A DNA stretch of 24,207 bases from Planctomycetales bacterium (GTDB taxonomy: Bacteria > Planctomycetota > Phycisphaerae > SM23-33), in contig DAOVLS010000002.1 in the NCBI GenBank assembly GCA_030631125.1, positions 1-24,207 on the forward strand. Reading direction: 5' to 3'. The notes under the pieces were generated by a model that saw only the letters and a program-made list of their open reading frames with translations, had not been told where the DNA came from and searched no databases. Positions 16,563 through 24,207 of this stretch are shown here, one piece after another. A program made the position numbers and the translations under genes. How positions within the stretch are numbered: position 1 is the stretch's first letter; every line of letters starts with the position of its first letter.

Positions 16563-17705
16563 TTATGGGGTTTCCGTCAGCGCCTTGGTCTTATCGAAGA
16601 ACCACTGATGCTCTGGCTGCCACACGCCCCATTTCGCCGGCCAGACGGTCTGCGCATCATTCGAGTGAAGCCCAAAGGACGCGCCTCGTTCGACAATGGA
16701 TTCAAAGGCCCTATTACCGTTGGATTCATTGAAAATAATTGGCTTGGGCGATTCGGTGAACCACGGTTGGGAATGGAAGTAATCAACTTTGCTTGCTACC
16801 AGGCTGACGCTTCCGACCTTGCCGACTTCGATACCGTCGCCACCGTGCAGAAGGATGAAGTCCGCTTCCTGGAATACGCGGTCCACCTCTTCGGTTGTCC
16901 ATTGATTACTTGCCATAAACGACCCTTCATCGACTTTCAGCATCGCCGCTTCGGAAGTGCTGACGAAGAGTTTTCTGTCATGTTTCTCCAGACCTCTCTT
17001 TCGAGCACGGGAAATCAGTTCAGCCGTCCGCCCCGGCTTGAGGATTGGATGGTGATAGTGGCCTTGCATGGTCTCGTTGGCAATTTCGATCAGGACGTTC
17101 TGGTAACCTCGCTCGCAAACGAAATCCACGCCGTTATCGACGGCAGTGATGATGCCCTGCTCGTCTTCGAAAACCGTGTCCTGCCCGAAGTAGAACATCT
17201 GCAGAATTGTCACCATTCCCAGGCGGTCGCAGGCCTCGATAACGTCGCCGATGCGTTTGGCGTAATTCGGGTCTATCGCGCCGTCGGAATCAAAAGCACT
17301 GTTGTGGTAGAAATCCCTGTGACCATTGGGGCGAGAACCCGCGCTGCCCTTCCCTTCAGGGATTTCATCCTTCTTGCTCATGAGCGGATGTCCGCCCTGG
17401 AAGTTCAGGTTGACCGCGAGGATACCGTAAGCCTTGTATTGTTCAAGGGCGGCGATGAACCGCTCGGTATTGGCGAAGGCAGAGTCCGGCGAGGCCCATT
17501 TGCCGTAGCCGGCGAAAGCGTTTCCAGGATGTGAGCCGTCGTCGTCCCACCAATCCACCTTGCCCAGCGTATCGTCGAAAGTCGAATTGACGGTACGAAC
17601 ATTGAACAGCATGCCTTCGACTCCGCTCTTGCCCGCATAAGTGGGCGCATCGTTGATGAAGATTTTGTCCTGTTTAACGGCTACAAATGTCTTCGCTTTA
17701 AACAC
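16563..17705 (-). CDS. Clan GH-A-like glycoside hydrolase, 380 aa
   Basis: The protein reads as a (beta/alpha)8 glycosidase. LIEIANE ends in Asn210-Glu211, the acid/base pair of clan GH-A, and PIIFNESNG contains Glu327, the probable nucleophile. The spacing of 116 residues is plausible for the clan. The N-terminal strand KIFINDAPTYAGKSG is common in planctomycete and Lentisphaerae glycosidases. No signal peptide is present, so it would act on imported oligosaccharides in the cytoplasm. The GTG start at 17705 is supported by GAGG eight bases upstream. It lies 84 bp downstream of a truncated OppD frame and may have been fused to the transporter operon by deletion. Family number and substrate are not determinable. 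Confidence 0.6.
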   Translation of the reverse strand: MFKAKTFVAVKQDKIFINDAPTYAGKSGVEGMLFNVRTVNSTFDDTLGKVDWWDDDGSHPGNAFAGYGKWASPDSAFANTERFIAALEQYKAYGILAVNLNFQGGHPLMSKKDEIPEGKGSAGSRPNGHRDFYHNSAFDSDGAIDPNYAKRIGDVIEACDRLGMVTILQMFYFGQDTVFEDEQGIITAVDNGVDFVCERGYQNVLIEIANETMQGHYHHPILKPGRTAELISRARKRGLEKHDRKLFVSTSEAAMLKVDEGSFMASNQWTTEEVDRVFQEADFILLHGGDGIEVGKVGSVSLVASKVDYFHSQPWFTESPKPIIFNESNGNRAFESIVERGASFGLHSNDAQTVWPAKWGVWQPEHQWFFDKTKALTETP

Positions 17706-17788
17706 GATTGATTCCTCGAAAAAAGTCTTTTTTTACACTGCTTGGCTACCCCCAGCCGGAACAACAATATATAAGACCCGTAACACTT

Positions 17789-17872
17789 TTACAACGTGCT
17801 TGAAAAACTTGGCAGCGAGAACCAGGTTTCGAGGCCTCTGACTTCGAGCACGCTTTGGGACTTCTTGGCCAT
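17789..17872 (-). pseudogene. OppD-type ABC ATPase, N-terminal fragment of 27 codons
   Basis: Directly after the OppC stop, ATG 17872-17870 opens MAKKSQSVLEVRGLETWFSL, the usual start of an OppD/DppD ATPase (LEVRGLxTxF). Four codons later it loses similarity and stops at TAA 17791-17789. The Walker A and all later motifs are gone. The bases AGGTGA of the OppC stop serve as ribosome-binding site. The remaining 83 bp to the glycosidase start hold nothing recognisable except a T-rich run. It shows that this transporter operon originally continued with its ATPases. Confidence 0.65.
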
Positions 17873-17875
17873 ATT

Positions 17876-19033
17876 TCACCTCGATGCGTACGGGTCGGCA
17901 GCGTCTCTCATGCCGTCGCCAAAGAAATTAAAACACAGCACCGCCAGGATGATGAACAAAACCGGAAGCAGCAGCCAGGGATAATTGGCCACTACCTGCA
18001 TGTTCATGCAATCCTGGAGCATCACGCCCCAGCTGACTATTGGCGGGCGGATGCCCAGGCCCAGGAAACTCAGAGACGTTTCGCCCAGAATCATCACCGG
18101 TACACGCAATGTCAACGAGACTATTATGTGGCTTGTGAAGCCGGGCAACAGGTGACGAAAAATAATCCGCCCATGTCCGGCACCGAGAAGTTTGGCAGCA
18201 GTGGCGTAGTCCTCCTCCCGCAACGACAGAATCTTACCTCGCACCACGCGGGCCAGGCGGGTCCACCCAAGCAGACTCGGCACGATCGTTATGGCGAAAT
18301 AGGTCTTCAGGCTCGACCAGTCGCTCGGCATTGCCGCTCCCAGCGCCAGCCACAACGGCAACCGGGGGAATGCGTTGATAATCTCGATTCCCCGCTGGAT
18401 GACGTTATCGGTAGTTCCGCCGACGTACCCGCTGATGCCGCCGATGGTTACGCCCAGGAAAAAGGTAATGACAATAGCCAACAGGCCAATCGACAGCGAG
18501 ATTCTCGCGCCGTAGATAATTCGGCTGAAGATGTCGCGCCCGTACTTGTCGGCGCCTAATAAGTAAAATACAGGCAGTGCGGCAGCGGCAGCGTCGGCGT
18601 TGGGCGGCAAATCCCCATGTCGTGCCCGGTACGCTTTGGTATCCACGCCGAGGAAATGGCGGTTCCATCCAATCAGACCCCACAGTTTATACGGCTTGCC
18701 TTTTACGAAAAAGCCCAGCGGAACAATATCGTCTTTGTCTTCAATATATGTTTTTTTGAACGTGATCGGATCAGTATTCTGCCTGACCATATTTACATGC
18801 AAACCGTCAGAGAAATTGAATCGCGGCGTTTGAGGCGGGCAGTAAATGTATGGGATTTTTTTCAGGTTTGCAGGATATGTCGCGAAGAATTCCGCGAAAA
18901 TGGCCAGCGTGTACACGGCCGCCAGCACAAACAGCGCAGCCACGGCCAGGTGGTGCTTCCGAAATCGCCCTCGTATCATCTGCCATTGCGACAACGTTTC
19001 GGTCGACGCGGTCTTTTGCGCTGACCTGCTCAT
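17876..19033 (-). CDS. Oligopeptide-type ABC transporter permease (OppC/DppC family), 385 aa
   Basis: Family-specific features are an N-terminal helix at about 28-50 (LAVAALFVLAAVYTLAIFAE), a long periplasmic loop, then LLGADKYGRDIFSRIIYGAR before the permease core. The EAA loop EEDYATAAKLLGAGHGRIIF ends in RHLLPG, and the C-terminus is GDGMRDAADPYASR. The start is MSRSAQ at 19033 because AGGAGG lies six bases upstream; an open frame runs further upstream to 19204 but overlaps OppB. Its ATGA start overlaps the OppB stop. It forms the channel with OppB and needs OppD/OppF ATPases; both neighbours are truncated here. The loop of about 110 residues between helices 1 and 2 is longer than in typical OppC, as in carbohydrate-type members. 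Confidence 0.85.
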   Translation of the reverse strand: MSRSAQKTASTETLSQWQMIRGRFRKHHLAVAALFVLAAVYTLAIFAEFFATYPANLKKIPYIYCPPQTPRFNFSDGLHVNMVRQNTDPITFKKTYIEDKDDIVPLGFFVKGKPYKLWGLIGWNRHFLGVDTKAYRARHGDLPPNADAAAAALPVFYLLGADKYGRDIFSRIIYGARISLSIGLLAIVITFFLGVTIGGISGYVGGTTDNVIQRGIEIINAFPRLPLWLALGAAMPSDWSSLKTYFAITIVPSLLGWTRLARVVRGKILSLREEDYATAAKLLGAGHGRIIFRHLLPGFTSHIIVSLTLRVPVMILGETSLSFLGLGIRPPIVSWGVMLQDCMNMQVVANYPWLLLPVLFIILAVLCFNFFGDGMRDAADPYASR

Positions 19034-19325
19034 CGGTTTCCTCCTTTGAAACGGATTCTCGGATCCAGCCACAGTAGAAGCAGGTCGCTTACCAGCGTCC
19101 CGACTACACCGAGCAGGCTGAGCACCATCAGCATCGAACCGGCAAGGTACATGTCCTCGTTCATTAATGCGCTGAGCATCAGCGGACCGACGGTCGGCAG
19201 GCACAGGACCATAGCGACAATCGCTCCGCCGGAGACCAATTGCGGGAACAACCCGCCGATACCGGAAACGAACGGGTTCAACGCCAAACGCACCGGATAT
19301 TTGAGCAATTTGCGTTGTGTCCGAA
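19030..19325 (-). pseudogene. OppB/DppB-type permease, C-terminal fragment
   Basis: About 95 residues of the last part of an OppB permease remain: KLLKYPVRLALNPFVSGIGG, LFPQLVSGGAIVAMVL, GPLMLSALMNEDMYLAG, DLLLLWLDPRIRFKGG. The first ~250 residues, including the EAA region, are missing. Upstream of about 19325 the frame stays open, but the sequence there is the leader and antisense of the GH20 gene, not permease. It ends in an ATGA overlap with OppC. The break lies about 35 bp before the GH20 promoter. Confidence 0.75.
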
Positions 19326-19358
19326 ATACGGCAGGGGCAGGCGTCTCAAGACATATTC

Positions 19359-19388
19359 TTGACGAAGTATGCCGACAACAAATAGTAT
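19359..19388 (+). promoter_or_regulatory. Candidate promoter of the GH20 operon
   Basis: TTGACG (19359-19364) and TAGTAT (19383-19388) are separated by 18 bp, 43 bp before the GH20 start. It faces away from the OppB fragment and would drive the GH20, LamG/propeller and GH43-like genes. Confidence 0.5.
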
Positions 19389-19431
19389 TTGACCGAAACA
19401 GCAACCCGGCGAGAACAGAAAGGATTTCAGC

Positions 19432-20883
19432 ATGAGTCACATTGCGATTAAAGGTTTGATGGTTGATATGGGCAGGATCGCCGAGCGGCACGAATACTAT
19501 TTCGACCTGCCGGCCAAGGTCGCCCAGTGGGGCTATAACACGCTTTTTATTCACTTTACGGATCATGAAGGTTGTGCGATGCGGTTTGCCTGCCATCCCG
19601 AACTGGCTACTCCTCACGCCTTCACCCGTGCGAAGATGCGCCGCTGGATTGACGAGGCGAAAACTCATGGTGTCCGGATCGTTCCGGAGTTGGAGACTTT
19701 TGGGCATACCGGTTGCATCTTCAACCACAGGAAATATCGTCACCTGGCAGAATGTCGAGAGCATCCCTTTGGGGCGATAAACCCGTTGCATCCGGAGACG
19801 CATCGCATCATGGGCGACCTGATAGCCGAGGTGGCCGATGTGTTCGAGTCACCCTACATCCACGCCGGACTGGATGAAGTCGAATTCGGCTCGAGCAGGC
19901 TATGTCGGCAAGCACTCAAAACAAGGGATCGCTGGGAAATCTACGCCGAATACACGAACCGTTTGCATCGGATGATTACCGACGCCGGTAAGCAGATGAT
20001 GATGTGGGGCGACCATATTATCAAAGAACCGCGAATTGCCCAACGTATCAGTAAGGACATCATTATCTGCGACTGGCACTATTTGCCGTACTATCCGGTC
20101 GATGACTCGATGAAGATGTTCACGGACATGGGTTTTCGTGTAATCGGCTGCCCCGCCAGTTGCCGCGCCGGCGAGATGATCATGCCGACTTGGCTGACAC
20201 CGGTGAATCTCCAGCGGTTTTCCAGCCTCGCCCATAAAGCCGCCCCGAACGTCATCGGGTTGATGAACACTCTTTGGACCCCGCAGCGTCTGCTCTGCGA
20301 CATCGAGGATTTCGCGCTGGTGCTGGGCGGCGCGTGGTTCAACGACCCGGAAGCGGACACTGTTGCTACCGTGGAGTCGTTCGTCAAGGCGGAGTTTGGC
20401 ATAAGCAGACCCGGTCGAGTGGCATCTGAAATCCTCGAATTGTGCGCAACTATCCCGCCGGGCAGGGACGTATTCCTCCGGATGCTGGGAACCCTGCCTG
20501 CACGCTGCGGAAAGAACTGGCATCCGACGGAATTTGAAGCGATGCAGGCTGACGACCTTGCCGGAAAAACCGCAAAGCTCGGACGATTCTTCAAGCAAAC
20601 TTCATCACGTGTGCGGAAAAACCGGAAGAAGTTCGACAACTTCCTGCTGGCCTGCGATATAATCGGATGGGCCTGCCGGCTGTATATCGCCCGCCTCCAG
20701 GGTCCGCCAAGCCCGCAAAAGCGAAAACTCCATACCGAAGGCAAGGCACTTCTGCAAAGGATATTGAAAGACTGGGACCGCAGACGTTACCGCCGGAGCG
20801 AGAACAAACCCGCTTACTATGAGGACCTCGCCAATACACTGGTCCAGAATGTTCAGAAGACGGTTAATCGCTTGAGAGGCTGA
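19432..20883 (+). CDS. GH20-like beta-N-acetylhexosaminidase family protein, 483 aa
   Basis: The catalytic barrel of glycoside hydrolase family 20 is recognisable. VRIVPELETFGHTG matches the family's IPExDxPGH segment. HAGLDEVEFG carries the catalytic Asp148-Glu149 pair, in which substrate-assisted enzymes use Asp to orient the 2-acetamido group and Glu as acid/base. GKQMMMWGDHI and GLMNTLWTP follow as expected. The C-terminal ~150 residues are helical and basic. No signal peptide is seen, so it acts in the cytoplasm on imported fragments. The ATG has AAAGGA upstream. It is the first gene of a plus-strand operon with the LamG/propeller and GH43-like genes. The exact sugar is unproven; some such planctomycete proteins diverge from hexosaminidases. 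Confidence 0.75.
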   Translation: MSHIAIKGLMVDMGRIAERHEYYFDLPAKVAQWGYNTLFIHFTDHEGCAMRFACHPELATPHAFTRAKMRRWIDEAKTHGVRIVPELETFGHTGCIFNHRKYRHLAECREHPFGAINPLHPETHRIMGDLIAEVADVFESPYIHAGLDEVEFGSSRLCRQALKTRDRWEIYAEYTNRLHRMITDAGKQMMMWGDHIIKEPRIAQRISKDIIICDWHYLPYYPVDDSMKMFTDMGFRVIGCPASCRAGEMIMPTWLTPVNLQRFSSLAHKAAPNVIGLMNTLWTPQRLLCDIEDFALVLGGAWFNDPEADTVATVESFVKAEFGISRPGRVASEILELCATIPPGRDVFLRMLGTLPARCGKNWHPTEFEAMQADDLAGKTAKLGRFFKQTSSRVRKNRKKFDNFLLACDIIGWACRLYIARLQGPPSPQKRKLHTEGKALLQRILKDWDRRRYRRSENKPAYYEDLANTLVQNVQKTVNRLRG

Positions 20884-20931
20884 TACTCGAAGACATATCG
20901 CACTGGGGACATCGCAAGAAGGAGATAATTT

Positions 20932-22611
20932 ATGCCCGCCCCCGAACTCATTGCGTACTGGCCACTTAAAGGAAATGCAGACGACGCAGCCGGACAGAAT
21001 CACGGCCTGGCACAAAATGTTCGATACACTGACGGACCGGACGGGGTGAGTAACGGGGCTGCGGTCTTCAACGGGCTTGACAGTCTTATCCGCGTGGATG
21101 GCTCCAAGGTGCTCAACCTCGGAGATTGCGACTTCTCCATTTCCGCCCGGATCAAATGCGACTTGCCGATGAGAAGCGTTTTCGGCGATATTCTCAGTAA
21201 GTACGACCCCGTCCGGCGCTGTGGCGTCAATTTCTACGTTGCAGGCAGCAGCCCGGGCTACAATTCCATGTCCGACACGCGGCACGTGCACTTCGGTATC
21301 GACGACGGCTACATCGGTTCGTGGGAGGACTGCGGAAAACCCTGGCTGTCGGATTCCTTCGTTCCATGTCTTCTTGTTCACCGGGGCGACCTTTACTGTG
21401 GCATCGCCGACGCGGAAAACCCAGCCGACGCCGCACACATCTTCCACTACGCCGGTGGAACCGAATGGATCGACTGCGGTCGGCTTGGAACCGACCCGAA
21501 TCACCTTACCGTCCAGTCAATGATCGTTCACGACGATAAAATTTACGCCGGAACCGGCATCTGGGACTGGCATCGGGCCAAAGGGTATCTTGGAGACTCA
21601 TTCCCTACCGCGCCGACCCACGTGTTCGTCTATGAAGGCGGGACAGACTGGCGGGACCTGGGGCAGGTAGGCGAAGGCACGCGCGTCCTTTGTATGGGTA
21701 GTTTCGACGGCGAACTCTACGTCGGTATCGACGCTATGGGGGGTGGCAGGTGTTTCAAGTACGACGGGGTGAAATGGATCGACTGCGGAGCGCCTGACGG
21801 GCGCAACATGGAATGTTTTGTCCCGTTGGGTGGAACACTGTACGTCGCTACCCACGGTAATATCCACCGCTACGAAGGCGGACGGAAATGGACCTGCATC
21901 GGTTCCGACCCACACGGGATCGAGCAGATTCATTCGTTCCAGGTTTTCGGCGGCAGCCTCTACATCGGCACCTGGCCACAGGGATACGTCCTCCGCCGCG
22001 AGGCCGTCAACGACTGGACTATCGTCGGCCAACTGGGCTTGCCCAAATCTGAAAACGGAAAGCAATTCAACGAAGTCATGGACCTTACCGTCCACAACGG
22101 CAAACTCTACGCCGGCGTGATCCCCAAGGCCGAGGTTTATCGCTACGAAACCGACGGTCAGTGGACGCTTCTGAAAAGCCTCGCGCAGCGAGCGGATTGG
22201 AGCCTCGAAGACGGCGACACATGGTGTCGCGTTCCTTCTCTTACTTCGTACCAGGGGAGGCTTTTTGCCTCTACCGGTTCTTGTCGAGGCCGGGCCGTCG
22301 ATGCGGCGGCTGATGAAAGCCTTGGGCGCGTTTTCGCCCTCCAGATCGGGCATGTCGTCAGTCACGAGTATGACATCGGCGGCGACTGGACGCACATCGC
22401 AGCCGTGCGGCGCGGCAAGGAATTACTGCTCTACGTCAACGGCGAACTGTCCGTCGCCTCGGAAACGCCGGAAGTGCAATCCTTTGACCTTGCCAACTCC
22501 AAGCCGCTGACAATAGGCTTCGGTGCGCAGGGTTCATTCAGCGGCGCTATCGCCGACGTGCGACTTTACGCCGGGGCGATGGACGAGACGCAGATAAGAC
22601 AATTGCGCTGA
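20932..22611 (+). CDS. LamG-like protein interrupted by a beta-propeller, 559 aa
   Basis: The start has AAGGAG at good spacing. Residues 1 to about 105 are the first half of a LamG/concanavalin fold (LIAYWPLKGNADDAAGQNHG, VFNGLDSLIRVDG, DFSISARIK). The second half appears at about 462-559 (DWTHIAAVRRGKELLLYVNG, FSGAIADVRLYAGAMDETQ). Between them are about six propeller-like repeats, each with LYxGI(D/A) and a W-x-x-x-G strand: EWIDCGRLG, DWRDLGQVG, KWIDCGAPD, KWTCIGS, DWTIVGQLG, QWTLLKSLA. LamG modules bind or cleave carbohydrates, and the propeller may be a lectin or scaffold. There is no signal peptide, which is odd for LamG. It lies 48 bp after GH20 and 22 bp before the GH43-like gene, so it is probably an operon partner in sugar processing. 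Function otherwise unknown. Confidence 0.7.
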   Translation: MPAPELIAYWPLKGNADDAAGQNHGLAQNVRYTDGPDGVSNGAAVFNGLDSLIRVDGSKVLNLGDCDFSISARIKCDLPMRSVFGDILSKYDPVRRCGVNFYVAGSSPGYNSMSDTRHVHFGIDDGYIGSWEDCGKPWLSDSFVPCLLVHRGDLYCGIADAENPADAAHIFHYAGGTEWIDCGRLGTDPNHLTVQSMIVHDDKIYAGTGIWDWHRAKGYLGDSFPTAPTHVFVYEGGTDWRDLGQVGEGTRVLCMGSFDGELYVGIDAMGGGRCFKYDGVKWIDCGAPDGRNMECFVPLGGTLYVATHGNIHRYEGGRKWTCIGSDPHGIEQIHSFQVFGGSLYIGTWPQGYVLRREAVNDWTIVGQLGLPKSENGKQFNEVMDLTVHNGKLYAGVIPKAEVYRYETDGQWTLLKSLAQRADWSLEDGDTWCRVPSLTSYQGRLFASTGSCRGRAVDAAADESLGRVFALQIGHVVSHEYDIGGDWTHIAAVRRGKELLLYVNGELSVASETPEVQSFDLANSKPLTIGFGAQGSFSGAIADVRLYAGAMDETQIRQLR

Positions 22612-22633
22612 GCCTCAACCTTTTGGGAATATA

Positions 22634-23539
22634 ATGGCGATCGACTTTTCCAGGCTTACCTCGCCCATCATCATCGAGGGCGACCAGGCAACGGCATATC
22701 GTGATCCGGCTGTAATCTACCACGACGGCGTCTTTCGGATGTACTTCACAGTGCACCGCCGCGAGGACGACGAGCATTACTACGTCTATACCGGCATCAG
22801 CCGCAGTGGCGATCTCGTTACGTGGACGCAGCCGGAGATTTTCACGCCGCGCGATCTGAACTTGAATTACTCCAGCCCGGGCAACGTCATCCTTTACCAG
22901 GACGAGTGGCTCATGTGCCTTCAGACGTATCCCACGCCGAATGATGAGGTGTTCGGTACCGCCGAGTCCCGCGTCTGGATCATGCGTAGTGAGGACCTTG
23001 ACAGTTGGTCCGAGCCGGAGCTTCTGCGGGTCAAGGGGCCGGGCTGTCCAGTGGCGGAAATGGGCCGAATGATCGACCCGTACCTGATCGAGGACAAGAA
23101 CGAGCCTGGCAAATGGTGGTGCTTCTACAAGCAGAACGGCGTGAGTATGTCCTGGACGCGGGATTTCGAGACCTGGACGTACTTCGGACGAAGCGACAGC
23201 GGAGAGAATGTCTGCGTGCTTGTCGATGGCGACGAATACGTGCTGTTTCATTCGCCGGAGAATGGTATCGGCGTCAGGCGGTCGGACGACCTGAAAACCT
23301 GGCGCGACGTTGGCGAACTCATCACGCTGGGCCAGAAGGACTGGCCGTGGGCGCAAGGGCGACTGACGGCTGGGTTCGTACTCGACCTGCGTAACGAACC
23401 GGCGGTGGGGAAGTACCTGCTGTTCTTCCACGGCTCATCGACCGCTGGACTTTAGATGCACAGCGCCCACGGGCATGCGAGTCTGGCGCTCGCCTGGAGC
23501 GAGGACGGAAAAACCTGGCACTGGTCGACTGGAGGGTAA
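22634..23539 (+). pseudogene. GH43-like five-bladed propeller glycosidase with in-frame TAG
   Basis: YRDPAVIYHDGVFRMYFT gives the N-terminal Asp of the GH43/GH32/GH68-type active site. Repeated blades follow, with SRSGDLVTWTQPEIF, RSEDLDSWSEPELL, TRDFETWTYFG and RSDDLKTWRDVGEL. MIDPYLIED supplies the second acidic position. The frame meets TAG at 23453-23455 after HGSSTAGL, then continues in the same frame as MHSAHGHASLALAWSEDG to TAA 23537-23539. That continuation completes the last blade with the expected SxDGKTW motif. A single base change would restore the gene. Losing 28 residues of the closing blade would probably destabilise the propeller. There is no signal peptide. Family is given as GH43-like because exact assignment needs a profile search. 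Confidence 0.7.
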
Positions 23540-23541
23540 AG

Positions 23542-23665
23542 ATGAGCGCCCCCGCAAGAAAGTCAAATTCGACAAACCGCTGGAGATTTCTGCTCTGCGG
23601 CTCGAGGCCTGTCTGCTTGCGAAGGAGCGTGAAATTGTCGTATCAGAAACGGAAGCCCCAGTAGG
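23542..23665 (+). pseudogene. Start of an unknown gene, frameshifted and truncated
   Basis: ATG 23542 follows GGAGGG with five bases between, an excellent start. In the ATG frame translation soon turns into Arg/Ser-rich nonsense. The neighbouring frame reads RKKVKFDKPLEISALRLEAC then LLAKEREIVVSE, which looks like protein. Adding one C to the run of five at 23549-23553 would join MSAP to RKKVKF. The coding look fades near 23665, where the convergent gene begins. No family is recognised. Confidence 0.4.
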
Positions 23666-23675
23666 TTCTTGCGGT

Positions 23676-24207
23676 CTATTTGACAATGGGCACCTTCCTC
23701 CAGCCACGGCTTTCGGTGAAATCCCTCGCAGTGAAGCACCAGATGATCAGTTTCTTATTCTTCAGATAGTCCGCATCCGCTCTCGCGCGACGGAGCAGAC
23801 TGATCCGCGACGTTGTTACACCCGAACCCTTCACGCCCAACAGGTCAATCGACTGCGTTAGATCAAAGGTAATCTGGTCGGCCAGGCCCGCACCACGAGC
23901 GTGTAACTCGCCACCGGTATTGAAGACCAGGCAATGACTGTCGCCGAGCAGCAGGATATTGCTCTTTCGGTCTGGCTTCACAGGCTCCTTGTTCTTGCTG
24001 GCGGCAGGCCAGACGAACCGGGCCGGGAGTGTCTCCTTCACGGGCGTCTTGCCACCGAGCATTCGCGCCAGGTCGCCGTGAATACTGATCTTCCGGGTCT
24101 CCGACGAGAACGGCGCCACAGACCACAGGACTCGCTTATGCCACGGTCGGGTCTTGATGTACCCGGCGATGGCCTCGGCGGCGATGAAGCACGCGCGCGG
24201 CGAGAAA
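23676..24207 (-). CDS. AlgJ/AlgX-like SGNH acetyltransferase domain protein (partial)
   Basis: The frame is open to the right edge, so the N-terminus lies outside. The GTG at 24119 is internal: FSPRACFIAAEAIAGYIKTR and PWHKRVLWS precede it in frame. SNILLLGDSHCLVF is the SGNH block I (GDSH, where Ser is the nucleophile). GSGVTTSRISLLRRA and KLIIWCFTARDFTES match the later parts of the alginate O-acetyltransferase AlgJ/AlgX family. These proteins act in the periplasm to acetylate exported polysaccharide. The C-terminus (GWRKVPIVK) seems natural. It converges with the truncated fragment at 23542-23665, leaving about ten bases. An exopolysaccharide acetylation locus probably continues to the right. 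Confidence 0.7.
   Translation of the reverse strand, partial: FSPRACFIAAEAIAGYIKTRPWHKRVLWSVAPFSSETRKISIHGDLARMLGGKTPVKETLPARFVWPAASKNKEPVKPDRKSNILLLGDSHCLVFNTGGELHARGAGLADQITFDLTQSIDLLGVKGSGVTTSRISLLRRARADADYLKNKKLIIWCFTARDFTESRGWRKVPIVK

Noticed and set aside
16530..17534. 334-codon plus-strand frame over the GH-A-like gene
   Set aside because: Antisense of a frame with glycosidase catalytic motifs and a ribosome-binding site. No recognisable motifs on the plus strand.
19326..19803. Upstream extension of the OppB frame
   Set aside because: It runs antisense through the GH20 gene and its promoter. Permease similarity stops near 19325.
21598..22395. 265-codon minus-strand frame over the LamG/propeller gene (and 22547-23431 over the GH43-like gene)
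   Set aside because: Long antisense frames expected from GC-rich codon bias. The plus-strand proteins have clear repeats and catalytic motifs.

Overview
The window looks like a polysaccharide-degrading, Gram-negative-type bacterium, most likely Planctomycetota (Phycisphaerae-like) or a relative such as Lentisphaerota. This rests on gene content: LamG-fused heparinase-type lyase, cytoplasmic GH20/GH43-like enzymes, an AlgJ/AlgX-like SGNH protein and a split transketolase. I had no database, so the taxonomy is inference.

Layout. 1-2.1 kb: the end of an unknown gene, a membrane-anchored protein on the minus strand, a small membrane-anchored protein on plus, and a dyad-rich intergenic repeat. 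2.2-7.6 kb: an initiator tRNA gene (tRNA-fMet) with its own promoter and terminator, followed by what looks like a decayed integrative element. The tRNA 3' half plus flank (191 bp, about 96% identical) recurs 5,068 bp downstream. Between the copies lie an integrase N-terminal fragment, an M14 carboxypeptidase C-terminal fragment, a sugar-isomerase scrap and one intact gene, a 1,122-residue LamG/heparinase lipoprotein. 7.6-12.3 kb (minus): a FGGY kinase related to glycerol kinase, the C-terminal transketolase subunit lacking its start, and an oligopeptide-type solute-binding protein with an in-frame TGA. 12.4-16.5 kb (plus): a divergent sugar operon with a TIM-barrel isomerase, a D-lyxose isomerase-like cupin, an RpiB/DhaK chimera with a frameshift, DhaL, and a serine beta-lactamase-fold hydrolase. 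16.5-19.3 kb (minus): a clan GH-A-like glycosidase downstream of an OppB fragment, an intact OppC and a 27-codon OppD fragment. 19.3-23.5 kb (plus): a GH20-like enzyme, a LamG protein interrupted by a beta-propeller, and a GH43-like enzyme with an in-frame TAG. 23.5-24.2 kb: a gene fragment and a convergent SGNH O-acetyltransferase-like protein running off the window.

How it works together: extracellular lyase and intracellular glycosidases would release sugars, an Opp-type ABC transporter would import them, and the isomerase/kinase/transketolase/RpiB/DhaKL set would convert unusual sugars to triose phosphates. Branched pentoses such as apiose, or tetruloses, fit this set.

The most striking property is damage. 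At least six places join the inside of one gene to the inside of another, and there are two in-frame stops and two probable frameshifts. The locus is either decaying by serial deletion or contains assembly errors; read mapping across the listed junctions would decide. I see no CRISPR array, rRNA, transposase gene or prophage structural gene.
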